From Maniola hyperantus (Eukaryota; Arthropoda; Insecta; Lepidoptera; Nymphalidae): a stretch of 64,000 nucleotides of DNA. Position 1 is the stretch's first letter, and each line of letters begins with the position of its first letter. Shown piece by piece: positions 1 to 12,289 of the stretch. The notes under the pieces are model-generated. The model was not told where the DNA came from, did no database searches, and saw nothing but the letters and a program-made list of their open reading frames with translations. The translations under genes were made by a program, and so were the position numbers. The stretch spans positions 13,415,926-13,479,925 of the forward strand of contig NC_048545.1 in assembly GCF_902806685.2 (NCBI RefSeq). Reading direction: 5' to 3'.

Positions 1-587
1 TAGGAGTAGGTACGACCATACTGCGTTGAGATTGGCCACCGCGGCCTAAATGCGTTTAAAAAAACATTTTTTTCCTCTATCCTTTCTTTTCCATACGTGT
101 GGCCCTAACAAATCTGTCTTACATACCCAACCTTTCTGACTTAGTAACCCCATCTATGGTAGGGTGGTACTCGGTAGACCCTTAATGGTGTAAGCGAAGT
201 CAAAGAATACTCGAATCCATCCTAATAATGGGTGAAAGTAGGGACTCTCTTATTAAACACTTAAGAAAACCGCGAAACAGTATAAAATAACGCTTAGGTA
301 CGATTATGGTGAAAGGTCAAAGGATGGTTCTACATTGTAATAATAACAGATCAGATCGAATGTGTATTTTGGCGAAGTGTTATTTATGTGTAATAAATTA
401 CACTTTTTCTGCTTCCTCTTCCCACTGTCTCATGGTAACCTGGGTAGGTTATGCAGGACGTAAAGTACTAGTACGAAATAATGATTGGAGGTTAATATTG
501 AATTGTACTAAAAGCTTAATCTTTAGAAAAATATTTATAAAATTCATACCTACGTCTTCTTTTATACCTATAATAAAATTCAAAGTC

Positions 588-803
588 CTGGCTGACTGAC
601 TGACTGACTAATATCTAATATATGTCAACGTACAGCTTAAACCGCTGGTTCTAGAAACGTGAACTTTGGAGGGTGTGTTCTTTGTAAAGAGTAGGTATCC
701 ACTAAGAAAAGCTTTTTCGAAATTCCACCCGTATTTACGGGGATTAAATGGGGGTTTGAAATTTATGTAGTCCACGCGGACGAAGTCGCGAGAATAAGCT
801 AGT
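588..803 (+). mobile_element. Helitron-like element, family B
   Basis: Starts in a GACT tetranucleotide run, contains GTCAACGTACAGC, GTAGTCCACGCGGACGAAG and ends GCTAGT. Family B copies normally begin TCTAAATATATAAAAGGAAA, which is missing here. Confidence 0.65.
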
Positions 804-949
804 AAGTATAAAATAAAGTTGCTTCCCTCTGTCTGTACGCTTAGAACTTTTAAACTACGGATTTTAATGCGGTTTTCATCAATAGATAGGTACATTGATT
901 CAAGAGGAAGGTTTATACGTATAGTTTAATATGGTTTTGTGGTAATTTG

Positions 950-1010
950 CGATAATCCTTATTGCACCCGTACGAAGCCGGGGCGGGTCGCTAGTAATAT
1001 TATAAATGCA
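950..1010 (+). mobile_element. Helitron-like fragment, family C
   Basis: TACGAAGCCGGGGCGGGTCG followed by CTAGT, the 3' end of a family also seen at 26385-26600 and 58203-58400. Confidence 0.55.
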
Positions 1011-2471
1011 TAAGTAGTTAAAGCTCCAACTGTAGCCAAGAATGCAACCAAAAAGAATTTAAATTACCCCACCGAACCCCTAACGATTACTTACAATCAT
1101 GGTAAGTACAATCGCATTAAAAACTTTTAAGCGCATAATCATACAAATATTAGCGAAAACGAGCTGTTAAAGTGAAATTTACAATTCAGAAATCGGCACC
1201 GGATCGTGGAATCGTGACCCTTTTTAACCTCAGAAAATCGGGGTCTCGTAAAAAATAAAAAGAACAAGAATTGTCACTGGCCGTAAAGTAAAAGATTATT
1301 CTCAGCTATCACAATTTCTCTCATTGTACTTGCATCCATTAATTTTTTTTTCATCAAAGCGGCAACGGGTTTGGTTGCCCTCTGCACACAAAAGACGAAT
1401 GAAAAGGTGGTATGGTATTCATAAGACTGGTCGTCTGTGTCTACTCTGTAGTCTATATTCTACAGGATGGTTTTTGTTTAGAACATTATGGTGCAATCTT
1501 AAAAACCAGACGCTGCATCTAGATGAAAACTGTCTTTATTGACTCTTGCTGTTGAAACTTTAACATTAGTTGAAACAACACACATAAAAGTTACAAGCGT
1601 TCCTTGTTTTGTTTAGGTACATAATATGATCACTTTCTTTAAATGGGCAATAGACATTTTCAATTTAAGTAAATATTAAAATTCACACACTTTGTGCTGC
1701 TGCACAAAACTTAATTAAGTAAGTAGGTATTTAACTTAATTTAGAACAATTTGTTTTTCAAAGTGATATTCAAAATGATAAACCTTGACTATATAATCAA
1801 CTTAACTATCTATTTAAAAAACTTAAATAGGTAGGTTAACAAGTACAATATTAGGTATACCTACTTATCTACTCAATTGCTTTTTAATAAACACTAACCA
1901 AATTCAAATCAAAATTAAAAAATGGAACTTTTCAGATCATTTTTTTCAAAAAGAACCACTCATTAAAAATAGATTTATTGACATATTTCTATGGTAATAA
2001 ACGTTTCTCCTGCCGTCCTAATGAAAAAAAAACATCCTGTATATACTATAATATAGGCGAAGAAAGGTGATGCCATAGGTTAAAGCTACAAAGGGTAAAA
2101 GGTAATTGATGGTGTCACACCATTGAGATAGTAACGTTTGCCTAGCGATTAGGTTCCATACAAAAGATTTCAATGGGATCATAGATCCGTTTTTCTATCG
2201 GCGCGTGGCGCTACCTACTTAGATTTATTTCTTTTATATGTCCATTTTTTTGGCATGCTACTAAATGCCGATGGTTTTACCGGTTTTTTATTAAGTAGGT
2301 ATATTGATGTTTTAGAGAGTCAAGTACAATTTATGTAAAAATCATCGTGATTAAGTAAAACACGATCCGTAAGAGGAGGTAATCGAAAGATAGAAAAAAA
2401 ACACTTGCAGAAAAATTCAAGTCAAGCTGATATAAAACAATTTCCGGTATATACTTACGTTAATTTATTAA
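1011..2471. other. AT-rich intergenic stretch without recognisable content
   Basis: No gene, RNA or clear transposon end was recognised. A 72-codon frame at 1324-1542 has no domain and is judged a chance frame. Confidence 0.5.
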
Positions 2472-2781
2472 TCATTACCCTTATTATAAATGCGAAAGTG
2501 TGTTTGTTTGTTGGTTTGTCCGTCAATCACTTCGCAACGGCGCGGTGCAACGGATTGACGTGATTTTTGGCGGGTATATATCAAGGCCTGGAGAGTGACA
2601 TAGGCTACTTTTTATCCCGGAAAATCAAAGAGTTCCTATGGGATTTTCAAAAAACATACCTAATAAAAATAAAAATAAAAATCTTTTTTATTCAAATAGA
2701 CTTTTACAAGTACTTTCGAATAGTCGGATGCATCTACCACTCGACAATTCCACGCGGACAAAGTCGCGGGCATCAGCTAGT
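2472..2781 (+). mobile_element. Helitron-like element, family A, with internal repeat insertion
   Basis: Begins TCATTACCCTTATTATAAAT, carries GCGAAAGTGTGTTTG, GCAACGGATTGACGTGATTT and ATCCCGGAAAATCAAAGAG, and ends with a CACGCGGACAAAGTCGCG hairpin plus CTAGT. At 2664-2745 it is interrupted by another repeat containing ACTTTTACAAGTACTTTCGA, also found at 12045 and 14408. Confidence 0.72.
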
Positions 2782-3652
2782 TTTAAAATACTTATTTATT
2801 TTACTTATTGGTTGAATAAAATATTCAGTTTGACCTTTTACCCCATTTGAATTAAAGACCTCTTGTGCTGAACAAATGAATGTGGCTGTTCTGTTATCAT
2901 AATTTGCTTCCACGTGCTCTTATCTCTACCAAAATTTTAACATATTTTTATCAAAATTATGTCTATAAGTGTACCTACAAAATGTTGACTAAATATCAAT
3001 CAAGTCTAAAATCAACACATTATTTTTTTAAAAAAATTGTTAAATAACTAGAAAATCATACTAAGTAGATATAAATTCGGAACTAGAGATGTCTGCACGT
3101 CTGTAATTATCAAGTACTTATTCTAATAACTAAGGGTATAAAGAGAGAAATATGCACGACTTTATTTTACTTTCAGACATTGTCAAATCCGCCATATTGG
3201 ATTTTTAATTACGTCATGAGGCCTACACGCAGAAAATTAAGACGAAGCCTCATTTATCAAAATACAATAAATAGTTTGGTGATTAGGCGGAAACCGATAG
3301 AGACGTTTGAGCGGTAGGAATATTTGGCTACTATGAAGTATGAACCTTGGGTAAGTAGTGGTTGCTTTGACCAGTATTAAGTATAGGTATTTATGTGCAT
3401 AAAATAAAGCGTAATTTTTTATAATACTTATTATATTCAACGGGATACAAAATTATTATAAAAATCACTTAATTCTGTGGCAGGTACTTTGTGTGGTGGA
3501 AACCTATACTATATTAGGTTATACTTAAGTAGGTATGACGTAGGTCTAGTGATCACAGAATCTCGGTCTATTATTATAGATTGGAGTTTTTATTTCCACG
3601 CAATTTCTCAACAATGCACGCAGTTAACCGACAAAACGATAAGTATACCGAA

Positions 3653-3684
3653 ACAAAGGCGTAATCCGAGGATTACGCCTTTGT
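3653..3684. repeat. Perfect 15-bp inverted repeat with 2-nt spacer
   Basis: ACAAAGGCGTAATCC, then GA, then the exact reverse complement. No poly-U follows; it is probably a palindrome from a decayed MITE rather than a terminator. Confidence 0.85.
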
Positions 3685-3770
3685 AACAAAAGAAAAGCTT
3701 ACGTTCGGTGTTTCAAACCGTGGTAGGTATTTCCATTATATTGATACTTGATTGCATACATCCGTATATG

Positions 3771-3970
3771 CAAAAGAAAAAGCTGACTGACTCACGTACT
3801 GACTGACTGTCTGATCTATCAACGCACAGCTCAAACTACTGGACAGATGTTATGTACTAGCTGTTTAGCATGTAGATAGCTATTATAACGTAGACATCCG
3901 TTAGGAAAGGATTTTTGAAAATTCAATCCCTAAGGGGGTAAACTAGGGGTTTGAATTGTACCCTATGCCA
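3771..3970 (+). mobile_element. Helitron-like element, family B, 3' truncated
   Basis: CTGACTGACTCACGTACTGA, ATCAACGCACAGCTCAAAC and CCTAAGGGGGTAAACTAG match family B; the hairpin and CTAGT end are absent. Confidence 0.65.
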
Positions 3971-4129
3971 CCCGGACTATAATAACGAATTAATTGACAT
4001 CTAATTCATCAAAATCAGTTCTGCAGTGTAGGTGCTTCGGTGAAACACTCATAAATAAAAAGATACATACATAGGTACATACATGTGTAGTTGAGTAAAA
4101 ATATTATTTAAAAAATACAGACACTAGTA

Positions 4130-4430
4130 AAGTATGGCCAGAATGATTCCGCCCAGTAGATCTAGTGGGCGGAGGGCGGAAAAACTAGTTCCGTATGACG
4201 TCCACTGCTCATAGACATAGTTCTCTTGTAGGGACTTCCACACGCCATGGTCTTGCGCCGCCTGAATCCAGCGACTCGCTGCGACTCGTCTGATGTCATC
4301 CGTCCACCTAGTGGGGGTCTTCCAACGCTGCGTCTTCCGGTGCGAAGTCGCCATTCCAGCACCTTGGGACCCCAACGTCTATCGGTTTTACGAACTATGG
4401 GCCCTGCCCATTGCCATTTCTATGTTTCTA
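4130..4430 (-). mobile_element. RTE-type LINE ORF C-terminal fragment
   Basis: The - strand translation includes RWTDDIRRVAASRWIQAAQD and GVWKSLQE, the familiar tail of RTE-type endonuclease/reverse transcriptase proteins in Lepidoptera. Stops and truncation on both sides show it is a relic. Confidence 0.8.
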
Positions 4431-5059
4431 TGGTGACACAAAAACGTCCAATTCGAACTCCGACTAGTAGGTATGCAAAAGGGGTCATCTCTCTTTAACA
4501 TGAAGTCTTATCTAAACCACGTTGTTGAAAGAGTTGATTATACCTAATTACATTAGCATTTTAGCAGCTAGATAACCTAACGTAGGTTTATCTTATACAG
4601 TTTTAAAATAATGATAATTAAGATATATTTTGTGTTAGATTAACTGAATTATGTATTTTTAATAAAATCATACGATAAAAAATTAGGCACGTCTGCAATC
4701 GAGAACTTTTTTTCATTATATTAGTACGAAAATTACCCAATGAAAATCTGCAATATAAAACTTACAACCATCCATTTTTTAAGGATGTAAGCGTTTCAAC
4801 TTAGAAATTAGCTGTTAGTTGTATATTTTTTGTTGCTGCTATGAAAACAAATGCTAAAAAACAGATCAAAATAAATACTTATTTAAGGGGGCTCCCATAG
4901 AACAAACGTGATTTTTTTGCTCGTTTTTGCTCGATATTGAAATGGCACATGTAATATTTACAAAATATTTAGTTATATATTCACTTTAAAATAAATAATT
5001 AAAATAAAACAAATATGTATGGGGGGCTCCCATACAACAAACGTGTTTTTTCCCATTTT

Positions 5060-5252
5060 TTTAAAAAGTAAATGTACTTTACCAAGTGGGGTATTATAAT
5101 ATGAAAGGGCTTTACCTGGACATTCTAAAACAGAATTTTATTTATTTTTATACAATATAATAGTTTTGATTTATCGTGCAAAATGTCGAAAAATACGACT
5201 ACAGTACGGAACCCTCGGTGCGCGAGTCTGACTCGCGCTTGGCCGGTTTTTT
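5060..5252 (+). mobile_element. Family D repeat (GGTTCCGTAC/GGCCGGTTTTTT), partial
   Basis: ATGAAAGGGCTTTACCTGGA, AAAATGTCGAAAAATACGAC and TGGCCGGTTTTTTAG represent the right end of a very common lepidopteran repeat; the full version is at 31535-31993. Confidence 0.7.
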
Positions 5253-5848
5253 AGGGATATAAGCGTTTCAAGTTAGAAATTAAGTAGCCTGATTCTGTCG
5301 AATCTTATTGTGGGTTTAGAAAGGACGATTCCTCTTGCAATCCTCACCTTAGAGTATCAGTTCGAGATCACATCGAATCCCCATGAAAGCTAGTCTTAGA
5401 AATAAAAGATAATACGTGCAAACATTTTAAAGGTCTATTCAGTTGTGTAGTACCACCCTACCATTAAGAAAAATCCAGTTCGACTACCACCAAGCTACCA
5501 CCTTAAATTTAAATAATTAAATATTTATTTTTACTATAAAGTACAATTACTATTTTCAAAAGCGTTGTATTGATAATTTTGCTTTATAATTCAAAGCATT
5601 TTCGGTTTCAATTTTTAATACCATTCATTTTTTAAGGATACAAAAGTTTCAAGTTAGAAATTAGCCTGATTCTGTTTCATCTTATTGTATTTGATTAGAA
5701 AGGACGATTCCGATCCGAATGTATCAGTTCGAGACCACATCGAATCCCCATGAAAGCTAGTCTTAGAAATAAAAGCTAATAAGTGCAAACATTTGAAAGG
5801 TCTATTCAGTTGTGTAGTACCACCCTACCATTAAGAAAAATCCAGTTG
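5253..5848. repeat. Direct repeat of about 215 bp, spacing about 370 bp
   Basis: 5253-5480 and 5633-5848 share GTTTCAAGTTAGAAATTA, CACATCGAATCCCCATGAAAG, TAGTCTTAGAAATAAAAG and GTGTAGTACCACCCTACCATT. A shorter third match (TAAGGATGTAAGCGTTTCAA) occurs at about 4781. This could be two tandem repeat units or remnants of terminal repeats; no primer-binding site or coding content was found. Confidence 0.8.
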
Positions 5849-5859
5849 TCCGGCAAGTT

Positions 5860-6095
5860 GGCATGGGAATGTTCGGGGGGTCAACGTCATTCGGGCCGTA
5901 CTTGTACTTGTCCCGGGTAAGCAGTGCGTATTATTATTTCGATAGATGTTTTTATTTTAGGGTCTCGGATCCGGTCCGCGCCCCCTCGCTCGCCTCGGCG
6001 CGGCCGGCTGTCGGCCTCGGGCTGCTCTTGAATCGTCTGCATCTTTACTTATGCATATTTTTCGCACATGTCTCGAGATGTGTCCAGTTATGACG
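5860..6095. other. CpG-rich block of unknown nature
   Basis: GC-rich, CpG-dense sequence (for example CGCGCCCCCTCGCTCGCC) lies directly after the second direct repeat. It contains a GTAAGCAG donor-like and a TTTATTTTAG acceptor-like site 49 nt apart. A 76-codon frame crosses it but has no recognisable domain. It may be the 5' part of a retroelement or an untranslated exon. Confidence 0.35.
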
Positions 6096-6229
6096 TGGCG
6101 TCTGCTTTTGTAAGTGATTTGCTTAACTTTATCACAGAGAAAAATTACATTAATATTAAGTTTTTTTTATATAAAACATTGCAATAAAACCTTTAGCTAG
6201 CCTTATCTAATTACTATACAAATCATGCA

Positions 6230-6660
6230 AACGTGGAATGGTGCCAAGAATACTGGCTGGATTTCCACGCTGGATAGCCAGGCTTATCCGTTGCGCAAAA
6301 ATGAGCCAGCCCTTCTGTAACCAGATAAGGCTATTAATCGCGGTGAAATGTCTCGTAAAATTGTTTTAACACTAAGACTCCATGGTCCCAGGGTCTCCAA
6401 GGCAAACCAAAATATAACTCTCGTTAAGAGAGGCCTACTCGCGCCGCTTGCCATTTTCAGCTATTTCTGCTGCGGCTGCAGGTCTTGATGCTGTCTCCCT
6501 GATACGACACGGTGCCAATGTGTCAACGCACGTTGCGTCCCACATTAGGGCCCGTCCCCGGTCCCAGTGGACCAGCGTCAATCCAGCAGGTCTCTAGCCA
6601 TCATCCTGACTAATCCCTGCCCGCTCAATGAGCGTAGAAACGTCTATGGTGGCAAGAGCC
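6230..6660 (-). mobile_element. LINE-derived C-terminal fragment (WDATCVDTLA type)
   Basis: On the - strand the block reads WDRGRALMWDATCVDTLAP, AAAAEIAENGKRRE, then RISLAIQRGNPASILGTI. These motifs are a recurrent C-terminal block of lepidopteran retroelement proteins; the family name is not certain. A stop after KRRE and several frameshifts mark decay. Confidence 0.7.
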
Positions 6661-7949
6661 CTTTTGATCGTATCAAATCTAGATTAAGATTTTTATTATA
6701 CTTACTTTAAACATATTGAAATATGGAATCTTTTTCTATGGAAGATCAGTAACATTTTGCCTTTTGAAAACTCTGCTTAGTTTCTTATTGGCTATTCTCA
6801 GCAGAATCTGCTTTTCGAACGTGTGGTACATTATTGTCATAAGCATTATGGTGCTGCTCCTGGTTAGTGCTAGTCTAGTTGGCCAAGAAATGAATATTTT
6901 TCATTTTATATAATATTACTTTTAAATATATTTTAAACGTATTTTTTTCGTATTTTTCATTTTAACTATACTGAAAATTCATTGAATGAATTTCGAATAA
7001 GAAACCCTTTTTCTATGAAGAAATACCTACCAATAATGATTCTTTTGTTGATTCACTGAGATTAATTAAATTAGTACCTACTTATGGTACAATCACTTCA
7101 CGAAGATATTTCTTATTTTCCACAATTCAGCAGTCTAGGAGAGCTATTAGCCACCATATAACTCAGTGATCATCACTGAATTCTTTTATTAAATTCACTA
7201 TAGTGTCGCTTGACCACAATGGAAATTTGAAAGTGATTATGTGGCCTAAGATGCATCGCGTTTACCTATAAGATACCTATTCACTCTTATCTTAAAGATA
7301 CTCGGATTGTAATGAAAGCCATTAAAGATTTATTAGAATTAGTAGCGCTTCTTTGATCAAGGACTCTTTGAGAATGCGCTCTCTAGAAGGTAAAGTCGTA
7401 GACAACTTGATGATAGCAATATATTTTTTTAAAATTTTATTCTTTTTATAATCTTTTTAATTTTTATGTACCAAATAAAATGTTCACAAAGTCGAACCCC
7501 GCCGTATCTCGACCGGTTCTCTCGATCAATCTGAGCCATTGAAATCGCGAAAGGTATGGCCGGTGCGAATTTCACACCAGTCTAGTCTAGACCGTGTCGC
7601 AATGGCCTAGGTCTTTTCATCGGCTAGAATCGGTGTGAACAAATAACGGGCGCGGAGCGCATCATTGAATCTACTTTATACCTATTATACTATGTATTGT
7701 ACCATTTGGACGGCGTATATTTTTTGTAAATATATATTTTTTTTTAGTGATAAATTTTTCTGTATGTATTGTACTTTATATATAGGGTGATTTTTTTTCA
7801 GGAGTCAGCGAGGCAAAAACGAAAAATTTAATTAAATACGGTTTCAATTCCGGATTCTTGTATGGGATTTTTTAACTCCCGGAACGCGGTTTTTCGATAA
7901 AAATTTGTAAACTTGCAAGGGAACGCCCCGCACACCCGCACAGATCGAA

Positions 7950-8262
7950 TATATCTGTGATAGCCTGGTGGTTACGACGTCCGCCTCCTATTCGGGAGGT
8001 CGGGGGTTCGATCCCGCGCACGCACCTCTAACTTTTCGAAGTTATGTGCGTTTTAAGAAATTAAATATCACTCGCTTTAAGGGTTGAAGGAAAACATCGT
8101 GAGGAAACCTGCATGCCAGAGAGTTCTCCATAGTGTTCTCAAAGGTGTGTGAAGTCTGCCAATCCGCTCTTGGCCAGCGCGGTGGAAACTCTTCTCATAC
8201 TTAGACCCGTGCTCTGTAGGGAGCCGGTTATGGGTTGATCACAATGATGATGACGAATGCGG
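7950..8262 (+). mobile_element. tRNA-derived SINE, same family
   Basis: tRNA-like head TAGCCTGGTGGTTACGACG with B box GGTTCGATCCC, conserved body (TTATGTGCGTTTTAAG, GTGAGGAAACCTGCATGCC, GTGTGTGAAGTCTGCCAATC) and a GATGATGACGA tail. Confidence 0.85.
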
Positions 8263-8556
8263 TGAACTCCCAGACCCTTCCGCTTATCTACCTAGACCTC
8301 ACCCATCTTAGGATTCTAGACTGATAGACAGACTGATATCAACGTTATCAATGAGGTCAAGTCTTTAGGTAACGTGATAAAAAGTCTAGTTACTATTACT
8401 TACAACCAAGTTACAGTAACTGCGTAACACCTAGGCTCTGCTTTGTTTTGTACCTACCTACCAACACTTAAGACGTTATCTACACTCTACAGTGGGAAGC
8501 CTTAGGTGTGCTTATGCGCTATAATAGCAAACAATAATATTATATATAGGTATCTA

Positions 8557-8646
8557 TAGCACGCGACAGATCGGAATGGCATGCGGGGTATGAGGCGGGG
8601 GGACGCCCCGCACACCCGCATGTCACCCGCCTAACCGAGCTAACCT
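8557..8646. mobile_element. MITE family E, partial
   Basis: AGCACGCGACAGATCGGAATGG and GGACGCCCCGCACACCCGCA correspond to the left half of the GC-rich MITE that is complete at 40788 and 62305. Confidence 0.6.
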
Positions 8647-8647
8647 G

Positions 8648-8835
8648 TGGCCCTACCGCGGTTGTTTGACAGCTACAATGTCACGATCGCAATCATCTCT
8701 GATTGGTTAATGCTCGCTCACTATTGGCCACAATGCATTGTTGCAACAAGAATCGCACAAATTCAGCCTATCAGAACAATTGAGATTGTAATAATGATTG
8801 ATGCAGGTTTTAGACAATCGCCCTGCTGGAAGGAG
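8648..8835. mobile_element. MITE family F
   Basis: CAGCTACAATGTCACGATCG, CAATGCATTGTTGCAACAAG and TAATGATTGATGCAGGTTTT match the same element at 46119-46339 and 49650-49805. The three copies are in both orientations. Confidence 0.7.
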
Positions 8836-8904
8836 TATGTCAGTTTTATTAAACGGCATCGTACCGGAACGCTAAATCGCTCAAAATCGCTTGGCGGCAC
8901 GGCT

Positions 8905-9112
8905 TTTTTTTTTTTTTAACGAATATTAGCACATTCATCTAAGAATATTAGCCATGTTAAATCACTAATATTCCCCTTTCCTCTCCAATTAAGCGTCAAG
9001 CTTGTGCTAGGAGTAGGTACGACAATAGTGCAACGGGCGGGGTTTGAACCGTCGACCTTTTGGTTTTTCAGTCCACTCCTTTACCTGTTGAGCTATTGAG
9101 GCTTTGCCCCGG
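8905..9112 (-). mobile_element. Second-family SINE, reverse orientation
   Basis: Poly(T) at 8907-8919 is the reversed tail. The body contains GTGCTAGGAGTAGGTACGAC, and the tRNA-like head (GGGGTTTGAACCGTCGACC, GAGCTATTGAGGC) lies at the right end. Confidence 0.82.
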
Positions 9113-9544
9113 TGGTGACTAGTCGCGGCCGAAGCCTCCCACCAGACTAATGATGATGCTGATGATGATGAATAAGGCACGGTTAGTTTGATACAAGGTA
9201 CACAGTAGCAAGCAGGCCATGACCCCGACTTGGCGATATTATATACACTTGGGTTGAAAGTTGAGTATCTATGCGCCTTTGCGGTTCCTGTGGTAGATTC
9301 AACACTAGGTAGTAGGTACAGAATACAGATAGCTAACATACTATCCTTCCTTTGTGCTACTAAGCTGATATTTCAACTGGTCGAGATGCCAATCGGGGTA
9401 CGAGGCGCACGTCACCCGCGCCATCCCGCACCGAGTTAGCGAGATACCTCACTGGCTCACTTGATATAGTTATCTAATTGAAATAACTTCGTCCCGTCGG
9501 AATCCACGGAGGACCGGAGGGCTGGCAGTGGCTGGCAGTTACCT

Positions 9545-9795
9545 CAGTCAGCATATTAGTCTGGCCATTCAACGAGGTAACGCTGCCAGCGTTCTGGGTA
9601 CCCTGCCTCGTTGCGGTGGTTTAGACTTTCTTAGATGATATTTTCGACCTGTAATTTTTATGTTTATTTTATTTTTTACCTTGGCCAAAGAATTAGTTTG
9701 GCCATCCAAAGGGGTAATGCTGCCAGCATCTTGGGTACAATGCCTCGCTGCGGTGGTCTCGATGAGGTTTTAGATTTAATTTAATTTATGTTAGT
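9545..9795 (+). mobile_element. Two consecutive LINE 3'-end fragments
   Basis: SLAIQRGNAASVLGTLPRCGG occurs at about 9561 and SLAIQRGNAASILGTMPRCGG, continuing LDEVLDLI and a stop, at about 9697. The second is followed by AT-rich 3' UTR. Two closely spaced copies in the same orientation suggest tandem insertion or a local duplication. Confidence 0.72.
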
Positions 9796-9892
9796 TTTAA
9801 TTTAATGTTGTTTTTTTTAGATTTAAGTTTATTAATAGTTTATTTGTAATTAAAAATTGATTAAAAGAAAAAAATATTGAAATATATATAAA

Positions 9893-10132
9893 TTGAAAAT
9901 ACTAATTATTAGTTTATGATCATAATTTAATTTTTTTTGTGTGATGTAACCACAAATTCACGGTTTTCAGATTTTTCTCCTTAAGTCTGTTATAAGACCT
10001 ACCTACCTGTCCATAATTCTAGGTCAACGGGAAGTACCCTGTAGGTTTCTTGACAGACAGACAGACAACAATGTGATCCTATAAGCCATAAGGGTTCCGT
10101 TTTTCCTTTTGAGGTAGGGAACCCTAAAAATC
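9893..10132 (-). mobile_element. Family D repeat, partial, reverse orientation
   Basis: TGATGTAACCACAAATTCAC, TAGGTCAACGGGAAGTACCC and TTTCCTTTTGAGGTAGGGAA are the reverse of the left half of the full copy at 31535. Confidence 0.7.
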
Positions 10133-10317
10133 GCTTAGACACCCGTCATAAAGCGTATTCGTAGAGTATAATAAAGTCATTATAATATTTACCGCATGTC
10201 ACTCAATATTAAATAACCACATAATAACGCAAAAACTAGGTCCTAGCAAGCATACACGCGCACGGATGCACTCAAAGCATCTGCAAACATGAGACATTTT
10301 ACTTGATAGCGATTTTT

Positions 10318-10462
10318 TTTTAAATAAAAATAGCGAGCAAACGAGCAGGCGGGTCACCAGATGCTTAAGTGGTTACCGCCGCCCATGAACATTTGCAGTC
10401 CCAGAGGAACCACTAATGCGTTGCCGGCCTTTCAGGAATTTGTTGGTCCGCCCTTGAAAACT
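10318..10462 (+). repeat. Dispersed repeat (GCGAGCAAACGAGCAGG ... GGTCCGCCC)
   Basis: Matches in reverse 37985-38150 and a fragment at 26155-26195 (GGGGCGGACCAACAAATTCC). It is an unclassified short dispersed repeat. Confidence 0.6.
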
Positions 10463-10794
10463 GCCGCCGATTTCTGAGAGCGACCGTATTTTGGCGTTAA
10501 GTCCCGCAAATTTCTAATACGCGTGGCCGCCATTTTAGTGACGTCAGCCTTAGACTGAATTTTCGAGCTGATGGTATATTTTTATTTCGGCTGATTAGTG
10601 ATTGCGTTCGTGAGACATGGTTCCAGCGCATTAGCAATTTCCAGGACTTATAGCAGTTGCAATAACTTGTTCGAGTTCAATTTAGTAGAAGATTCGGCTG
10701 ATATTGATAATAATCAATCTACCATTCATCCGTCGATAACTTAGCAACATTGTTATTTGCCAAAAAAGACTATACAATCATCATCAATCATCAT

Positions 10795-11045
10795 CAACCG
10801 ATATAGACATCCACTGCTTGACATAGGTCTCTTATAAAGACTTCAACACGCCACGGTCTTGCTCCGCCTGTATCCAGCGGATCCCTGCGACTCGCCTGAT
10901 GTCTTCCATCCACCTAGTGGTAGGTCTTCCAACGCTGCACTTTCCGGTTTCCAGCCCCTTGGGACCCCAACAATATCGGTTTTCCGAACTATGTGCCCTG
11001 CCCATTGCTACTTCAGCTTCGCCATCCGTAACTCCAATCATAGCT
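10795..11045 (-). mobile_element. RTE-type LINE ORF C-terminal fragment
   Basis: The same domain as the fragment at 4130: CSVGRPTTRWMEDIRRVAG, RWIQAEQDRGV and LKSL on the - strand. The two copies are independent relics. Confidence 0.8.
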
Positions 11046-11229
11046 CATTTCATCGTCGCTCGCGACTCCGAGCTTTCTTTGACTATACAATACATATGTA
11101 TATTTTGACGACTAACAACGTTGCTAGAGGTATATACGATTAACGACTGATTACAGATGCATATACTTAGTTTGGTTTAGCGTTCAACAGAATTAGACAA
11201 ATTTTGATAGTTTTTTTTAAATAGAAAAT

Positions 11230-11460
11230 AATCATGCCCGCGTGAAATGGTCCCAAGAATACTGGCTGAGTTCTCGAACTGGATAGCCAGGCTGGTCCGT
11301 TGCGCAAAAAATGTGCCAGCCCTTCTGTCACGAGATGATGCTATGAATCGTAGTGAAATTAGACAGTTAATTATTAAATTATGCAAAAATTGCGTTTTGA
11401 ATCCCAAATGGAGAAGCCCACTTATGTTCGTGGCTCTGTCTACACTGCCATGCAAGAAGC
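11230..11460 (-). mobile_element. LINE-derived C-terminal fragment
   Basis: The - strand has RRAGTFFAQRTSLAIQ and NSASILGTISRG, the same domain as at 6230. It is open for about 90 codons but truncated at both ends. Confidence 0.68.
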
Positions 11461-11799
11461 TGGGATATTATCATCAAGGACTAAAGTCTTGTGTCGACAA
11501 TAATGTCTTAGGTGTGCGTCATTTCATATCAGCACTAGAGCCAGATGGTGTGCGTACACTTGCGTTGCGTGCACACAGGAACTCGCTTTAAGGCTTCTAT
11601 TTGTACCAACTGCATCACGTCCTGTGTAAGTGAACATAATTAACCTAAGTATACCATACATATTTAGGTAAATTATTATTATAGGTAGGTTTTTGATATC
11701 TATCCGTCCGTTAATGAGGTTGTGGTTTGGATATGATTCCCGATTCAATCAATCAGTAGGTAGAAGGCAGGAGCACTTTTGATCTAGCGAGTTATATGG

Positions 11800-12030
11800 G
11801 AACCGCTAACTTTTCGGAGTTTATATTACGTGCGTTTTAAGCAATTAAATATCACTTGCTTTAACGGTGAAGGAAAACGCAAGGAAACCTCCATGCCTGC
11901 ACCCGAGTTCTCCATAATATTCATAAAAGTATTTGGAGACTGCCCATCCGCAGTGGGCCAGCGTGGCAGACTCGGTTCTCTTCTCATTCTGAGGAAAGAC
12001 CCGAGTTTTGAGCCGGCGATAAAAAAAATT
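11800..12030 (+). mobile_element. SINE body lacking its tRNA head
   Basis: Matches the body from AACTTTTCGGAGTTTATATT through GGTGAAGGAAAACGCAAGG and AGTGGGCCAGCGTGG, but the promoter head is missing. It ends at an unrelated repeat (ACTTTTACAAGTACTTTCGA, 12045-12080). Confidence 0.75.
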
Positions 12031-12289
12031 ATCTTTTTTATTCGAATAAACTTTTACAAGTACTTTCGAATAGTCGGATGCATCTACCACTGGTTCGGAA
12101 TGCCTTTCCTACCGAGAAGAACCAGCAAGAAACTCGGCGGTTGCTCTTTTCAAATATTTGATATAGGTACAAGATTATGCCCCCGTTGTTATAAAAGGTA
12201 CCTAGACTTACCATCATACCGGAAAATGTAGCGTAGCGGTTTTCTCACTGAGTTCATTTTAAAATAACTGAGACTGTTGATGACGATTA

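Noticed and set aside
5863..6093. 76-codon open frame in CpG-rich block
   Set aside because: No domain; the frame is explained by low stop-codon frequency in GC-rich DNA.
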